NCBI RefSeq assembly: GCF_000317025.1
Contig: NC_019689.1
Coordinates: 3,240,024 to 3,304,023, forward strand
Origin: Pleurocapsa sp. PCC 7327
GTDB taxonomy: Bacteria > Cyanobacteriota > Cyanobacteriia > Cyanobacteriales > Microcystaceae
Direction of reading: 5' to 3'
DNA length: 64,000 nt
The notes under the pieces are model-generated. The model had not been told where the DNA came from, ran no database searches, and saw only the letters and a program-made list of their open reading frames with translations. The position numbers were made by a program, and so were the translations under genes. Each line of letters starts with the position of its first letter. Position 1 is the first letter of the stretch. Shown piece by piece: positions 36,149-43,732 of the stretch.

Positions 36149-37048
36149 TTATGCGGCAACTAGTTCAAAAGACTGATAAAAAACCTGGTAATCTGATTGT
36201 TTTTCTAGTTCCTGCCATAGCTTATAAATACGAGCCTCATTCCAAATCGGTGCTGGTTCGCGTTCGCTAGGTTTCAACCAATCAAGCTGTTCTGGTATTT
36301 GATTTACCACAACCCCGATATATTCTTCTGTTCCCTCTGCATCAAACTCAATTTCTTTGCACATCGCACCTGATTGCGGTAAATAACGTAAATTGGCAAT
36401 TGGTTCTAGTCTCGGTGCAAAAGCTTGAGAAGGACAAACTAGATACTTTGTCTGGGAACCGCACTTATCTCTACCGTGATTGAGCAATAATAAGTAACCA
36501 TCTGAATGCTGGATGTCGATTTGCATGACTAATGGTTTGTTTATTTCTATTTGGTTGTTGTATCTAGATATCGGGACAGGTACTTTTAATCCTCTCCTCG
36601 GATCTTCTTTGTGAAAACTAAGCCAATCTCTATTATTCGGTTGCGCTTTATCTTTTAAAACCTGCCAAATCCAATGCGATCGCCAGCGCGGATATTTATA
36701 GTTGTGTAACCAAGTATAAACTTTTTCCCAAGCTCCTCCTCGACCTCTTTCGCCTCTTAGCAAACAATCTACATCTACTCCATCGGCTCTCATTTCCGAA
36801 TCATACTGAGTAGCGATCGCGCGAACCACATTTTGACAGGTTGTATTGATGGAAGTAGAACAATCACCCTCTAAACCTGGAAGTTTTTCCATTTTTTGGG
36901 CAATTTTTGTGTGGAGTAATTTTTGATTATCTGGATGAAAGCGTAAAGAGAAAAATGCTTTTTCTCTGATTCTTCTTTGCCGAACACCATTAGACGGAAA
37001 ACAGTCATTGTTAATTTCTTCAAGAAACTGTTTTATATCTATATACAT
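36149..37048 (-). CDS. Protein with DUF4384-like C-terminal half, partner of the CHAT gene
   Basis: 299 residues. The N-terminal ~155 residues are helical with conserved-looking acidic and Trp segments (KVYTWLHNYKYPRWRSHWIW). The C-terminal part has the DUF4384-like pattern: INKPLVMQIDIQHSDGYLLLL, a cysteine-bearing loop, YLVCPSQAFAP, LPQSG, and FDAEGTEEYIGVVV. DUF4384-type domains often accompany CHAT, caspase or STAND proteins and may sense ligands. It is 53 bases upstream of the CHAT gene on the same strand. Assignment of the C-half is by pattern; the N-half is unrecognised. AT-rich. Confidence 0.6.
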   Translation of the reverse strand: MYIDIKQFLEEINNDCFPSNGVRQRRIREKAFFSLRFHPDNQKLLHTKIAQKMEKLPGLEGDCSTSINTTCQNVVRAIATQYDSEMRADGVDVDCLLRGERGRGGAWEKVYTWLHNYKYPRWRSHWIWQVLKDKAQPNNRDWLSFHKEDPRRGLKVPVPISRYNNQIEINKPLVMQIDIQHSDGYLLLLNHGRDKCGSQTKYLVCPSQAFAPRLEPIANLRYLPQSGAMCKEIEFDAEGTEEYIGVVVNQIPEQLDWLKPSEREPAPIWNEARIYKLWQELEKQSDYQVFYQSFELVAA

Positions 37049-37330
37049 AATCCACCAACTTTAAACAACTATTTTGTTACTAATTATTTTTAAGTATAGC
37101 GTGTCGCAAGAGCATTTTAATATTAATTTTAAATAAAACTATTTTCTGCTATTTGCCAATATTTTTTCTTATTTAAGTGAATATTCGATTATTTTTTATA
37201 TTTATTGGTTTTTGAGTTTATTGATAATCAATTAAAAAAATAAACTAACTATTCTTAATCTGTTCCGTTCTATTTGATAAATTTTATAGACTGTTTTTGT
37301 GGTTAAGAAAGAAAAATAAAAATAGTAAAA

Positions 37331-37855
37331 ATGGAAGGCAAACAAACAGATAACCGAAATAAATTAGCTATTTTAGGAAAAAGTCTACCAGATCCTTGTT
37401 ATAAATATCTACAAAATTTTTTAACTTGGGTAACTGGTAAATCTTACTCGGGACAAAAAGCTTTATTTATCTCATCTAAAAATTACGAATTAACCACTGC
37501 GATCGCTTCTCTATTGGGTGGCGTAACAGTGAGTGCGACGATTTTTCATTCTTCATTTCTCTTATTTCCCTTGTTACCAATCTCTTGGATAGTGACAGTG
37601 GGTGGGGCAAGAAAAATTCTAACTTGTATCATCCATCGTTGCGTTCACAGACAATTTTGGGGTAATAAAAGCGATCGCATTTTGGCAGAAATTCTTTCTA
37701 CTTTAATTTTTGTCCAAGGATTTGATAGCTATCGGCACGACCACGTAAAGTGCCACCATCATGCTGATAAATTTGCCACTTTTGAAGGCGATCCCGATGC
37801 CAAGTTTATGCTCGTGCTGGGTTTTTATCCTGGCTTAAAAGACGAGCGTAACTAA
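37331..37855 (+). CDS. Desaturase-like di-iron protein, N-terminal half
   Basis: 174 residues. A hydrophobic pair of segments (IASLLGGVTVSATIF; LLFPLLPISWIVTVGG) precedes two histidine boxes of the membrane fatty-acid desaturase/hydroxylase type: HRCVH (around 102-106) and HDHVKCHHH (around 137-145). It ends at DPDAKFMLVLGFYPGLKDERN. The third box is missing here but present in the next ORF. Real two-subunit enzyme or a broken gene are the alternatives. It starts an operon of four genes ending at 39317. Confidence 0.65.
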   Translation: MEGKQTDNRNKLAILGKSLPDPCYKYLQNFLTWVTGKSYSGQKALFISSKNYELTTAIASLLGGVTVSATIFHSSFLLFPLLPISWIVTVGGARKILTCIIHRCVHRQFWGNKSDRILAEILSTLIFVQGFDSYRHDHVKCHHHADKFATFEGDPDAKFMLVLGFYPGLKDERN

Positions 37856-37865
37856 AGAAAAAAAA

Positions 37866-37890
37866 CTCCGATCTAAACACGAGATCGGAG
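37866..37890 (+). other. Intercistronic hairpin between desaturase halves
   Basis: A perfect 9-bp stem CTCCGATCT/AGATCGGAG with a 7-base loop, without a following T run. It lies in the 67-base gap. It may be an RNA processing or stability element, or a relic of an insertion. Confidence 0.7.
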
Positions 37891-37922
37891 CGACAAAACA
37901 AATACATAAGAGGTATTAAATC

Positions 37923-38555
37923 ATGAAAAATACTCGACTCTATTGGCGTAAATTTCGTCAAACACTGATCTCGCCTCAATTTCATTGGTTTTTTCTCAAA
38001 GCTCGACTCAAAGCCAATTTGGTTGATGCACCACTGTATCGCCGCTTGATGTCATTAATTGTTGCTTTAGTGGCGATCTCGGTAGTTACATTAACAAACT
38101 CTTGGGCTACTTTTCTAGTCGCTTGGGTATTTCCTCTAACCATTCTTTATCACATTTCCGCACTTTGCCAAATCTGTAGCGAGCATTTGTGGGGTGCTAC
38201 TGGAAGTATCGAAAGTAAAAGTCACGGTAGATTTTGCGGTGAAGCCCCTCCTTTTGGCAGTACTTTTAAAGATTGGTTTGGTTGGGCAATCAGAATGTTT
38301 TTCTATCATCTTCCCATAAGAATTGCAGTTCTCAGCGATCCCGAAATTTGTCCCCACGATCATCATCACTCATATCCCAAAGATGACAAAAATTGGCCCA
38401 ATGCCATTTATAACCGCCAAGAACAAGTAGATGCTGGTGCAGAGTATCGCGAGTACTGGGGCTTGCACAACGCAATGGAAGCCGTTTTTCAGAACCTAGC
38501 CGAACAACCTTCTCTTTCTGAGGCAGAAATTAAACGTTTGCTCGACAACAAATAA
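37923..38555 (+). CDS. Desaturase-like di-iron protein, C-terminal half
   Basis: 210 residues starting at an ATG with AAGAGG 9 bases upstream. It begins with the basic segment RLYWRKFRQTLISPQFHWFFLKARLK, has two hydrophobic helices (MSLIVALVAISVVTLTNSW; FLVAWVFPLTILYHISA), then the third histidine box as HDHHHSYP (around 145-149). Further residues include ICSEHLWG and the GRFCGEAP loop. It has only one clear box, so alone it should not hold a di-iron centre; the preceding ORF supplies the other two. Different reading frame (+1) from the first half. Confidence 0.65.
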   Translation: MKNTRLYWRKFRQTLISPQFHWFFLKARLKANLVDAPLYRRLMSLIVALVAISVVTLTNSWATFLVAWVFPLTILYHISALCQICSEHLWGATGSIESKSHGRFCGEAPPFGSTFKDWFGWAIRMFFYHLPIRIAVLSDPEICPHDHHHSYPKDDKNWPNAIYNRQEQVDAGAEYREYWGLHNAMEAVFQNLAEQPSLSEAEIKRLLDNK

Positions 38556-38565
38556 ATCTACTTAC

Positions 38566-38587
38566 CTGGGGGCATTTTTGCCCTCAG
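38566..38587 (+). other. Intercistronic hairpin before DUF2000 gene
   Basis: An 8-bp stem CTGGGGGC/GCCCTCAG (one G-U pair) with loop ATTTTT, 10 bases after the preceding stop. No T run follows, so a processing or stability role is more likely than termination. Confidence 0.6.
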
Positions 38588-38613
38588 AATACACGCTACG
38601 AGGAACAAAAACC

Positions 38614-39045
38614 ATGTATACCAACAACGAATCTAAATTTGTCGCCGTACTCAATCCCAAAATCGAAACTCCCAAACTGATGAATGCTTTAGGTCATATC
38701 GCTGCTGGATTAGTAGCTAAAGCTGATAATCTCGATGAAATGAAATTTCTACGATACAAATTCAAAGCCGATTGGAGCGCACCAACAGCTCTTAGTTTTT
38801 ATCCTTTCATTATCCTGAAAGCCAAAAATAGCCACCAACTCAAAACTCTACATCAAGCAGCTAATGAAAAAGGAATTCTGCACAACGTCTTTACTGACAG
38901 TATGTTAGCCCATTCGGCGATCGACCAAATGGAACAAACCAAAATCACTAACCCAGAAGATTTAACTTACTTCGGTGTCGTTCTTTTTGGCAACAGCGAA
39001 CAACTAGCAACTTTAACCCGTAAATTTTCCCTGTTTAACGTTTAA
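38614..39045 (+). CDS. DUF2000 family protein
   Basis: 143 residues from ATG 38614, preceded by GAGGAAC. The layout fits DUF2000: KFVAVLNPKIETPKLMNALGHIAAGLVA, a central SFYPFIILKAK strand, and a C-terminal LTYFGVVLFGNSEQLATLTRKFSLF. DUF2000 has a peptidyl-tRNA-hydrolase-II-like fold; no activity is established. It is the third gene of the desaturase operon. The conserved position after a desaturase makes a shared, unknown job plausible. Confidence 0.75.
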   Translation: MYTNNESKFVAVLNPKIETPKLMNALGHIAAGLVAKADNLDEMKFLRYKFKADWSAPTALSFYPFIILKAKNSHQLKTLHQAANEKGILHNVFTDSMLAHSAIDQMEQTKITNPEDLTYFGVVLFGNSEQLATLTRKFSLFNV

Positions 39046-39057
39046 AGCGATCGCTTT
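39044..39057 (+). other. Palindrome with HIP1 between DUF2000 and last operon gene
   Basis: The 14-bp palindrome AAAGCGATCGCTTT overlaps the DUF2000 stop codon and contains the HIP1 octamer. GAGGAG, the ribosome site of the next gene, follows directly. Confidence 0.6.
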
Positions 39058-39071
39058 GAGGAGATAGAAAA

Positions 39072-39317
39072 ATGAGTCAATGGCAAGAAATCGGTTATGG
39101 ACTAGAAGCCAAATTAACAGAAAACAATTCAATTTGGGTTCGTAATCAAGGACAGCAGAGCGAACATCCCCATTTAATTGTTACTATCAACAACCAAAAT
39201 AACATAACTGGAGTTCAACCTTCTGACAACCAAGCTACTATGGGCAGTATTGAAGGAACTTTATTAATTCTCAGTCAGGTTAAGGATAAGCTGTTAAAAA
39301 TTCAGACAGTTAACTAA
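39072..39317 (+). CDS. Small hypothetical protein, last gene of the desaturase operon
   Basis: 81 residues with GAGGAG 9 bases upstream, so translation is likely. Soluble and polar (MSQWQEIGYGLEAKLTENNS). No Cys, no membrane segment and no known motif. It ends 46 bases before the IS605-type tnpB, and IS sequence probably begins soon after. Function unknown; the operon position suggests it works with DUF2000 and the desaturase-like proteins. Confidence 0.6.
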   Translation: MSQWQEIGYGLEAKLTENNSIWVRNQGQQSEHPHLIVTINNQNNITGVQPSDNQATMGSIEGTLLILSQVKDKLLKIQTVN

Positions 39318-39363
39318 CCTCTGAGTTACATAGCATATGAACTACCTACGGACTTCGCTTGCG

Positions 39364-40619
39364 CTACCTCCGAGGTTTCTGACGCTTCACCTGCTGAACT
39401 TTCCTAAACCCTCCACAATGCTGTGGGGTCTTAGAAAGAGGTTCAGCATCAGCGTTTGAGAGGCTAGTTCCTAACCCCAAAGCGTAATTGAGCATTACCA
39501 TTGATGCTGCCACATCACGAGCCGCAGTGAAGTTGCAGTTTTCACAATGATGCACACGCTCGGCTAACTCTTTTTTCTTTTTGTAACCACACCGAGGGCA
39601 AGTTTGGGATGGTGCAATTTTGAGAGGTACTTCAACAAATACCCCACTACATTCACTGAGCTTAGATCTGATTAGTGAAGTTAGATTGCCAATCCCAACA
39701 TCTAACAGCGAGCTATTGAGTCCTGTTTTTTGATGTTTTCTTTGGCTGCCCTTGTTTGCTTTACGAGTCATCCCTTTGATGTTCAACTTCTCAGTAGCTA
39801 CCAGTGAATTACTCTTTACTATCTGTGTAGCTACTTGATGTTGCCAATCTTGTCTTTGATTGGTCACTTTACTTTGAAGTCTACTAATTTGTTTCCTGGC
39901 TTTTCTCCAACGTTTAGTTTAGATGCTTTAATCTTCTTTTTGAAATTAGGCGCACGTTTGCGACGTAATCTCTTAGATAATTGCTTTATTTTTTGTTGAG
40001 TTTTGGCTAAAAATTTCGGAGGAGCAATTATTGTTCCATCTGAACAAGCAATAGCGTGGTGAGTACCAAAATCTAAACCTATAGCACCAGTGCTAGTTTC
40101 TCGTTTTGGTTCGCAGTTTACAGTGATTGAAGCATACCATTTACCTGGTTTCCAGATGATTGTACAAGTTGTTGGTGTCCCCCAAGTTCTAGCTTTACCT
40201 CTCATCTGAATTTGTCCTAAATTAGACAATTCCAGGTAGCCGTTATCGCCTGATGTATGCGCTTTCCATCCACTTATTCCTGGATAAGTCCGACCACGAT
40301 CATGTCGTGCAGACTTGAATTTTGGGTATCCACTCAATCCACGGAAAAAACGTTGAAAGGCATAGTCAACACCCTTTACCGTTGCCTGTAAAGCTTGCGC
40401 ACCTAATTCTTTATATTCAGGCCAACATTCTTTGAAATCTGGCAGAATATTTTGCTGGTCATAGTAGCTAATAGAATTCCCAAAACGCTGATATTCTGTC
40501 TTTCTGTGGTAAAGACAGGCCTTGAACAAATCTTTATGAAGTCGTCGCCAATAATGCAATTTCGACTCCTGAGATTTAGTTGGATATAAGCGAAAGGTGG
40601 TTCTACGTGTTACTCTCAT
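39364..40619 (-). pseudogene. tnpB: TnpB (IS605 OrfB) split by a single frameshift
   Basis: TnpB is an RNA-guided nuclease, ancestor of Cas12, that helps IS200/605 elements persist. Part one (39864-40619 or 40640) carries the N-terminus and RuvC-I Asp in IGLDFGTHHAIA. It then runs out of frame near 39905-39915 and stops. Part two (39364-39867) continues in the correct frame with VTNQRQDWQHQVATQIV, the RuvC-II Glu in VATEKLNIKGM, the zinc finger CPRCGY...CENC, and RuvC-III Asp in AARDVAA. All catalytic residues survive, so one indel caused the break, or a recoding event is used. Confidence 0.85.
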
Positions 40620-40650
40620 GGGTGCGAGCGTACCATTCACTTAACGCCCA

Positions 40651-41064
40651 GTGCAACCTTTGCTCAGAAAGAGTTCTCATGCTCTATTTTGTATTCACTT
40701 GCATATTGTATTGGTAACGAAGTATCGAGGCAAGGTGATTACTTCTGAAATTCTCACTAGAATGCAAACAATTTTCACGGAGCTCTGCGAACAACAAAAA
40801 AGCATTTTGATTGAGTTCAATGGCGAAGAAGACCATGTTCATTTATTGGTCAGTCTGTCTCCAGACAACCAGATTTCTGAGTTTGTAAAAGTTCTTAAAG
40901 CGTCATCAAGCAGACTAATTCGCAAGGAGTTCAAGTCTCATGTTGACAAATACTACTGGAAACCTGTTTTTTGGTCTAGCTCATACTTGGTCAATTCCAG
41001 TGGCGGAGTATCGCTTGATGTTTTGAAAAAATCTATCAAGCAACAAGATTCTCCGCGTAGCTAA
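40651..41064 (+). CDS. tnpA: TnpA (IS200/IS605 Y1 transposase) lacking the catalytic tyrosine
   Basis: 137 residues from a GTG, 10-31 bases from the divergent tnpB start. The family core is clear: HALFCIHLHIVLVTKYRGKVI and the HUH motif H62-V-H64 in EEDHVHLLV. The catalytic Tyr is expected in VLKKYIxQQ; here the sequence is SLDVLKKSIKQQ with Ser128 (codon TCT at 41032-41034). One T-to-C or A-to-C type change from TAT explains it. With Ser the enzyme should not form the DNA phosphotyrosine intermediate. Confidence 0.85.
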   Translation: MQPLLRKSSHALFCIHLHIVLVTKYRGKVITSEILTRMQTIFTELCEQQKSILIEFNGEEDHVHLLVSLSPDNQISEFVKVLKASSSRLIRKEFKSHVDKYYWKPVFWSSSYLVNSSGGVSLDVLKKSIKQQDSPRS

Positions 41065-41083
41065 CTATATCCTGCCCTTGCTT

Positions 41084-41635
41084 TCATCCCCCAGTTCCGT
41101 TTCCCTGCACTGGGGGACTTCCCGCAAGGATGTTAAATAGATTTCTAATACTTTCGATTCGCTGGCGATTTACTCCTAAATCCGATTCTGCCAAACGAGA
41201 AGCCGATCGCACTTCAATCTTTTTCGCTTCTTCATTGGTATAGAATTCCACATCATCGACAAATCCCATCCAACGAGTCATAAATTCAGCGTAGAGATAA
41301 TTTCCGGTTTCTGCAATAAGTTTTGCTCCCTCTTGAGTTTCGATAAGATTTTTCAACTTAGCGATCGCGTCTGTTGCGCTAGATTGATAGGTGAGCGGAT
41401 CGATATAATGCTCGATATCGGTACTTTGAGAGCTGACGCAGTTAGGGGTACTAGGACAGGGCGCTAGTTTTCCCGAACTAACCCCCAGATTATCGGGGCG
41501 CGTTGCGGCAAATAGGGTCGGACTATCTGGGAAGGCAATCCTGATTCCTATCGGGATTAACGCGATCGCCAGTAGCAAAACAACTATCAACAAACTCCGA
41601 CTAATTGGTTTTACTTTTCCTTCACTAGCAGACAT
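41084..41635 (-). CDS. DUF1499 protein with C-terminus replaced by IS sequence
   Basis: 183 residues. An N-terminal membrane helix (LLIVVLLLAIALIPIGIRIAF) is followed by the DUF1499 core: LAPCPSTPNCVSSQS, MGFVDDVEFY, and IEVRSASRLAESDLGVNRQRIESIRNLF. The family is secreted or lipid-linked, function unknown. The last residues, GSPPVQGNGTGG, are encoded by the IS605 end hairpin (41084-41120), so the natural C-terminus ended near IRNLF. Folding is probably unaffected. Confidence 0.82.
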   Translation of the reverse strand: MSASEGKVKPISRSLLIVVLLLAIALIPIGIRIAFPDSPTLFAATRPDNLGVSSGKLAPCPSTPNCVSSQSTDIEHYIDPLTYQSSATDAIAKLKNLIETQEGAKLIAETGNYLYAEFMTRWMGFVDDVEFYTNEEAKKIEVRSASRLAESDLGVNRQRIESIRNLFNILAGSPPVQGNGTGG

Positions 41636-41756
41636 AGTGTGAATTCCCAGAAGATGTAAATGCAGCTTAACTTTAAATAACTTAACATTTAACTGTAGGG
41701 GTTAGAAGTCAGACTTGTGCCCGTATAGAAATCGAGAGATAAAAAGGAGATTTCCA

Positions 41757-41966
41757 ATGTTTTTGGACGAACTAAAACCCGCGATCGAAGAACTGACCAA
41801 ACAGCCAATTGCTTTTCTCGGCGGATTCGCATCCGGAATCTTGCGACTCAAACTTTCTGAAGATCCCCTCAAAAGCTGGCTAGAGAAACAAGGCGTTACC
41901 ACTTTTTCCTGGACAGATACGTCCTCCGGTAACGGTAGCGGTCCTCAGTCGATTTCGATTGAATAG
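41757..41966 (+). CDS. Small conserved-looking hypothetical protein
   Basis: 69 residues from ATG 41757, with AAGGAG 8 bases upstream. MFLDELKPAIEELTKQPIAF leads into GGFASGILRLKLSEDPLKSWLEKQGV; the tail is polar Ser/Gly-rich. One amphipathic to hydrophobic segment could touch a membrane. I do not recognise a named family. It is divergent from the DUF1499 gene. Confidence 0.6.
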   Translation: MFLDELKPAIEELTKQPIAFLGGFASGILRLKLSEDPLKSWLEKQGVTTFSWTDTSSGNGSGPQSISIE

Positions 41967-42457
41967 AAACTAAGACTTACGCCGTCACCTGTCATGCCGA
42001 GTCCTTTACGTCGCTCTTAATGACAAAACTAGTCGAGTGCGTAACTCCTGGAAACGTTGCAGTAGGGGCAAAGCAGCCTTGTCCCTACGTTTGTATTAGC
42101 AATTCAGGGAAATTACCGATCTTAGCTAAGTTTATCGCCAAGATTCCGCGTTTCTCACCAAGAAATATAGGTGGCAAATCTGCCAAATTATTTATTAGCG
42201 AGCACAAGCGGTTCAAAAAACTTTTCTGGAGATTGCACACCTATGACTAGAAGAATTCAAATGATTTTTGGAGCAACTTGGCAGTATCTCAACCAACCTC
42301 TGGGTGATGAATATCCCAAATCGATTTGGAATATTAGTCACTTCTGGCACTTATATCAAATTCAATTATTAGAGACTTGCTGGTATAAAGATATTACTTC
42401 GGAAAGCCATTATACTCAATAATCGATGAGAAACAACGGTCAACAGACCGCAAGCTA
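41967..42457. other. Intergenic region with one doubtful small ORF
   Basis: 491 bases. A 59-codon frame with ATG at 42243 and GGAG upstream is listed separately. The left part, near 41985, has CACCTGTCATGCCGAG and other sequence resembling dispersed repeats. No promoter identified for the DUF3318 gene. Confidence 0.45.
42243..42422 (+). CDS. Doubtful small ORF
   Basis: 59 residues, MTRRIQMIFGATWQYLNQPL onward, rich in Trp, His and Tyr. A GGAG site stands ~10 bases before the ATG, and the reading frame ends 35 bases before the DUF3318 gene on the same strand. The composition is protein-like, but nothing is recognised. Could be a chance ORF. Confidence 0.3.
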   Translation: MTRRIQMIFGATWQYLNQPLGDEYPKSIWNISHFWHLYQIQLLETCWYKDITSESHYTQ

Positions 42458-43075
42458 ATGAGTCTAGAATCCGAGATAAGTCGCCTACTGGATATGATGC
42501 CTGCATCGGGACGCATGCTGACCAAAATCGTCAGCAAACCCCAGCAGTCAAAGGTAATCGACACGCCGTTTCCGATGCCTTGGAATCGAGATAACCGACC
42601 AATTTATATCAACTTCGATTTGTGGCGGCGGTTGTCTCAATCCCAGAGGGATTTACTCATACTGCGAGCAGCCAGTATTTTAACTGGGATTAAATGGTTT
42701 AAACCAGACGTCTATCAAGGCATCACGCTAGCAGGACTGGCAGGAGTCGCTGTTGAACTGATACAGGGAGATGCAGTTGGTATGATTGTAGCGGGTGGAT
42801 TAACCGCGATCGCGGCTAACCAAATCTGGCGCAGCAACCGAAGCATTCAACGAGAATTAGATGCTGATGAAGCGGCGATTAAAGTTGCTCTCAGACGCGG
42901 TTATACAGAAGTAGAAGCCGCTCGAAGTTTACTCTCTGCCATAGAAGCCGTTGCTGAACTAGAAGGTCGTCCCAGCTTGAATTTCACTGAATTAATTCGC
43001 TGCCAAAATTTGAGAGCGATCGCTAAAATTTCTCCTGTTAGCGTTCCAGAAACAGTGAAAAATTCAGACTTGTAA
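42458..43075 (+). CDS. DUF3318 protein
   Basis: 205 residues, opening MSLESEISRLLDMMPASGRM. The middle has FDLWRRLSQSQRDLLILRAAS, a small-protease-like helix, and a hydrophobic segment ITLAGLAGVAVELIQGDAVGMIVAGGLTAIAANQIW that spans the membrane once or twice. The C-terminal region includes QRELDADEAAIKVALRRGYT, a D-x-x-A block like the end of M48-type domains. The family is cyanobacterial with unknown function. No HExxH, so it is probably not a protease. Confidence 0.78.
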   Translation: MSLESEISRLLDMMPASGRMLTKIVSKPQQSKVIDTPFPMPWNRDNRPIYINFDLWRRLSQSQRDLLILRAASILTGIKWFKPDVYQGITLAGLAGVAVELIQGDAVGMIVAGGLTAIAANQIWRSNRSIQRELDADEAAIKVALRRGYTEVEAARSLLSAIEAVAELEGRPSLNFTELIRCQNLRAIAKISPVSVPETVKNSDL

Positions 43076-43276
43076 TAATCGTTGTTGATGGTTAATTTTT
43101 CATAGTTCGCTGCAATAAACTAACGATAATCGTAATTTCATTTGGTTAATTAATTTTTTAGATCTAATGACTTAAAAATTAAAGCAAAAAATTTTTTAAA
43201 AAATCAGAGTGATATTTTAGGTAAGGTTTTCGGGAATCATATAAATGTAAGATCGCAAAACATTTTAACCTAAACA

Positions 43277-43531
43277 ATGGCAAGAAAACCTAATTTATTA
43301 AATCGGGTTTTAGTAATTAATGCTGTATTGTTTTCATTGGTGTTTGCTTTTACCATGGTTTCGCGAGCAATAATAGCACAAAATAATACAGATAGAGAAA
43401 TAGAAAAAATAAAGATGAATTTAAGAATACAATGCCGACAATGGCTGGATGAGAATAAAGAAAAAGTCTTAAAAATCAAAAAAGAAGATATAAATTGTAA
43501 TTGGAATAATAACTCTTTTGAAAAAATATAA
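43277..43531 (+). CDS. Hypothetical small protein with N-terminal membrane helix
   Basis: 84 residues. A basic start (MARKPNLLNR) precedes one helix VLVINAVLFSLVFAFTMVS, then a charged Lys/Glu-rich helix with two Cys. AT-rich coding and no Shine-Dalgarno. It could be a secreted or membrane-anchored small protein. Not recognised; upstream gap is AT-rich as well. Confidence 0.45.
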   Translation: MARKPNLLNRVLVINAVLFSLVFAFTMVSRAIIAQNNTDREIEKIKMNLRIQCRQWLDENKEKVLKIKKEDINCNWNNNSFEKI

Positions 43532-43732
43532 TCAAGTTTTATTCAAAGTTGTCCGATCTCGTAGTAGGGTCATTAAAATAGATTCAATTGAAATTAAATA
43601 AGGAAAAGAGCAAAGGGATTTTTAAAAACTGATATAAATTTTCCCTGAGTCTTTTCCCTGTTTTTTTGATTTATTTAGAGAAACTGGATCGCTTTTGACA
43701 GCAACTCCGATAAGAATTTTTTGGGGATGATT

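Larger units (their letters stand above)
39318..41125. mobile_element. IS200/IS605-family element with divergent tnpB and tnpA, probably immobile
   Basis: The span holds tnpB (minus) and tnpA (plus), starting back to back. The tnpA-side end has an IS605-like hairpin with arms CCCCCAGT and ACTGGGGG (41088-41115) next to CCTTGC. The tnpB-side end has palindromic CGGACTTCGCTTGCGCTACC. Such ends are cut as hairpins by TnpA. Exact borders are not fixed. Both genes are damaged, as described in their entries. Confidence 0.75.

Noticed and set aside
37866-37890. Terminator between the desaturase halves
   Set aside because: Stem is perfect but no T run follows and the downstream gene has its own ribosome site; not a classic terminator.
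42020-42250. 76-codon plus-strand ORF
   Set aside because: Arg/Lys/Pro-rich and unstructured in composition, overlaps another frame; not protein-like.
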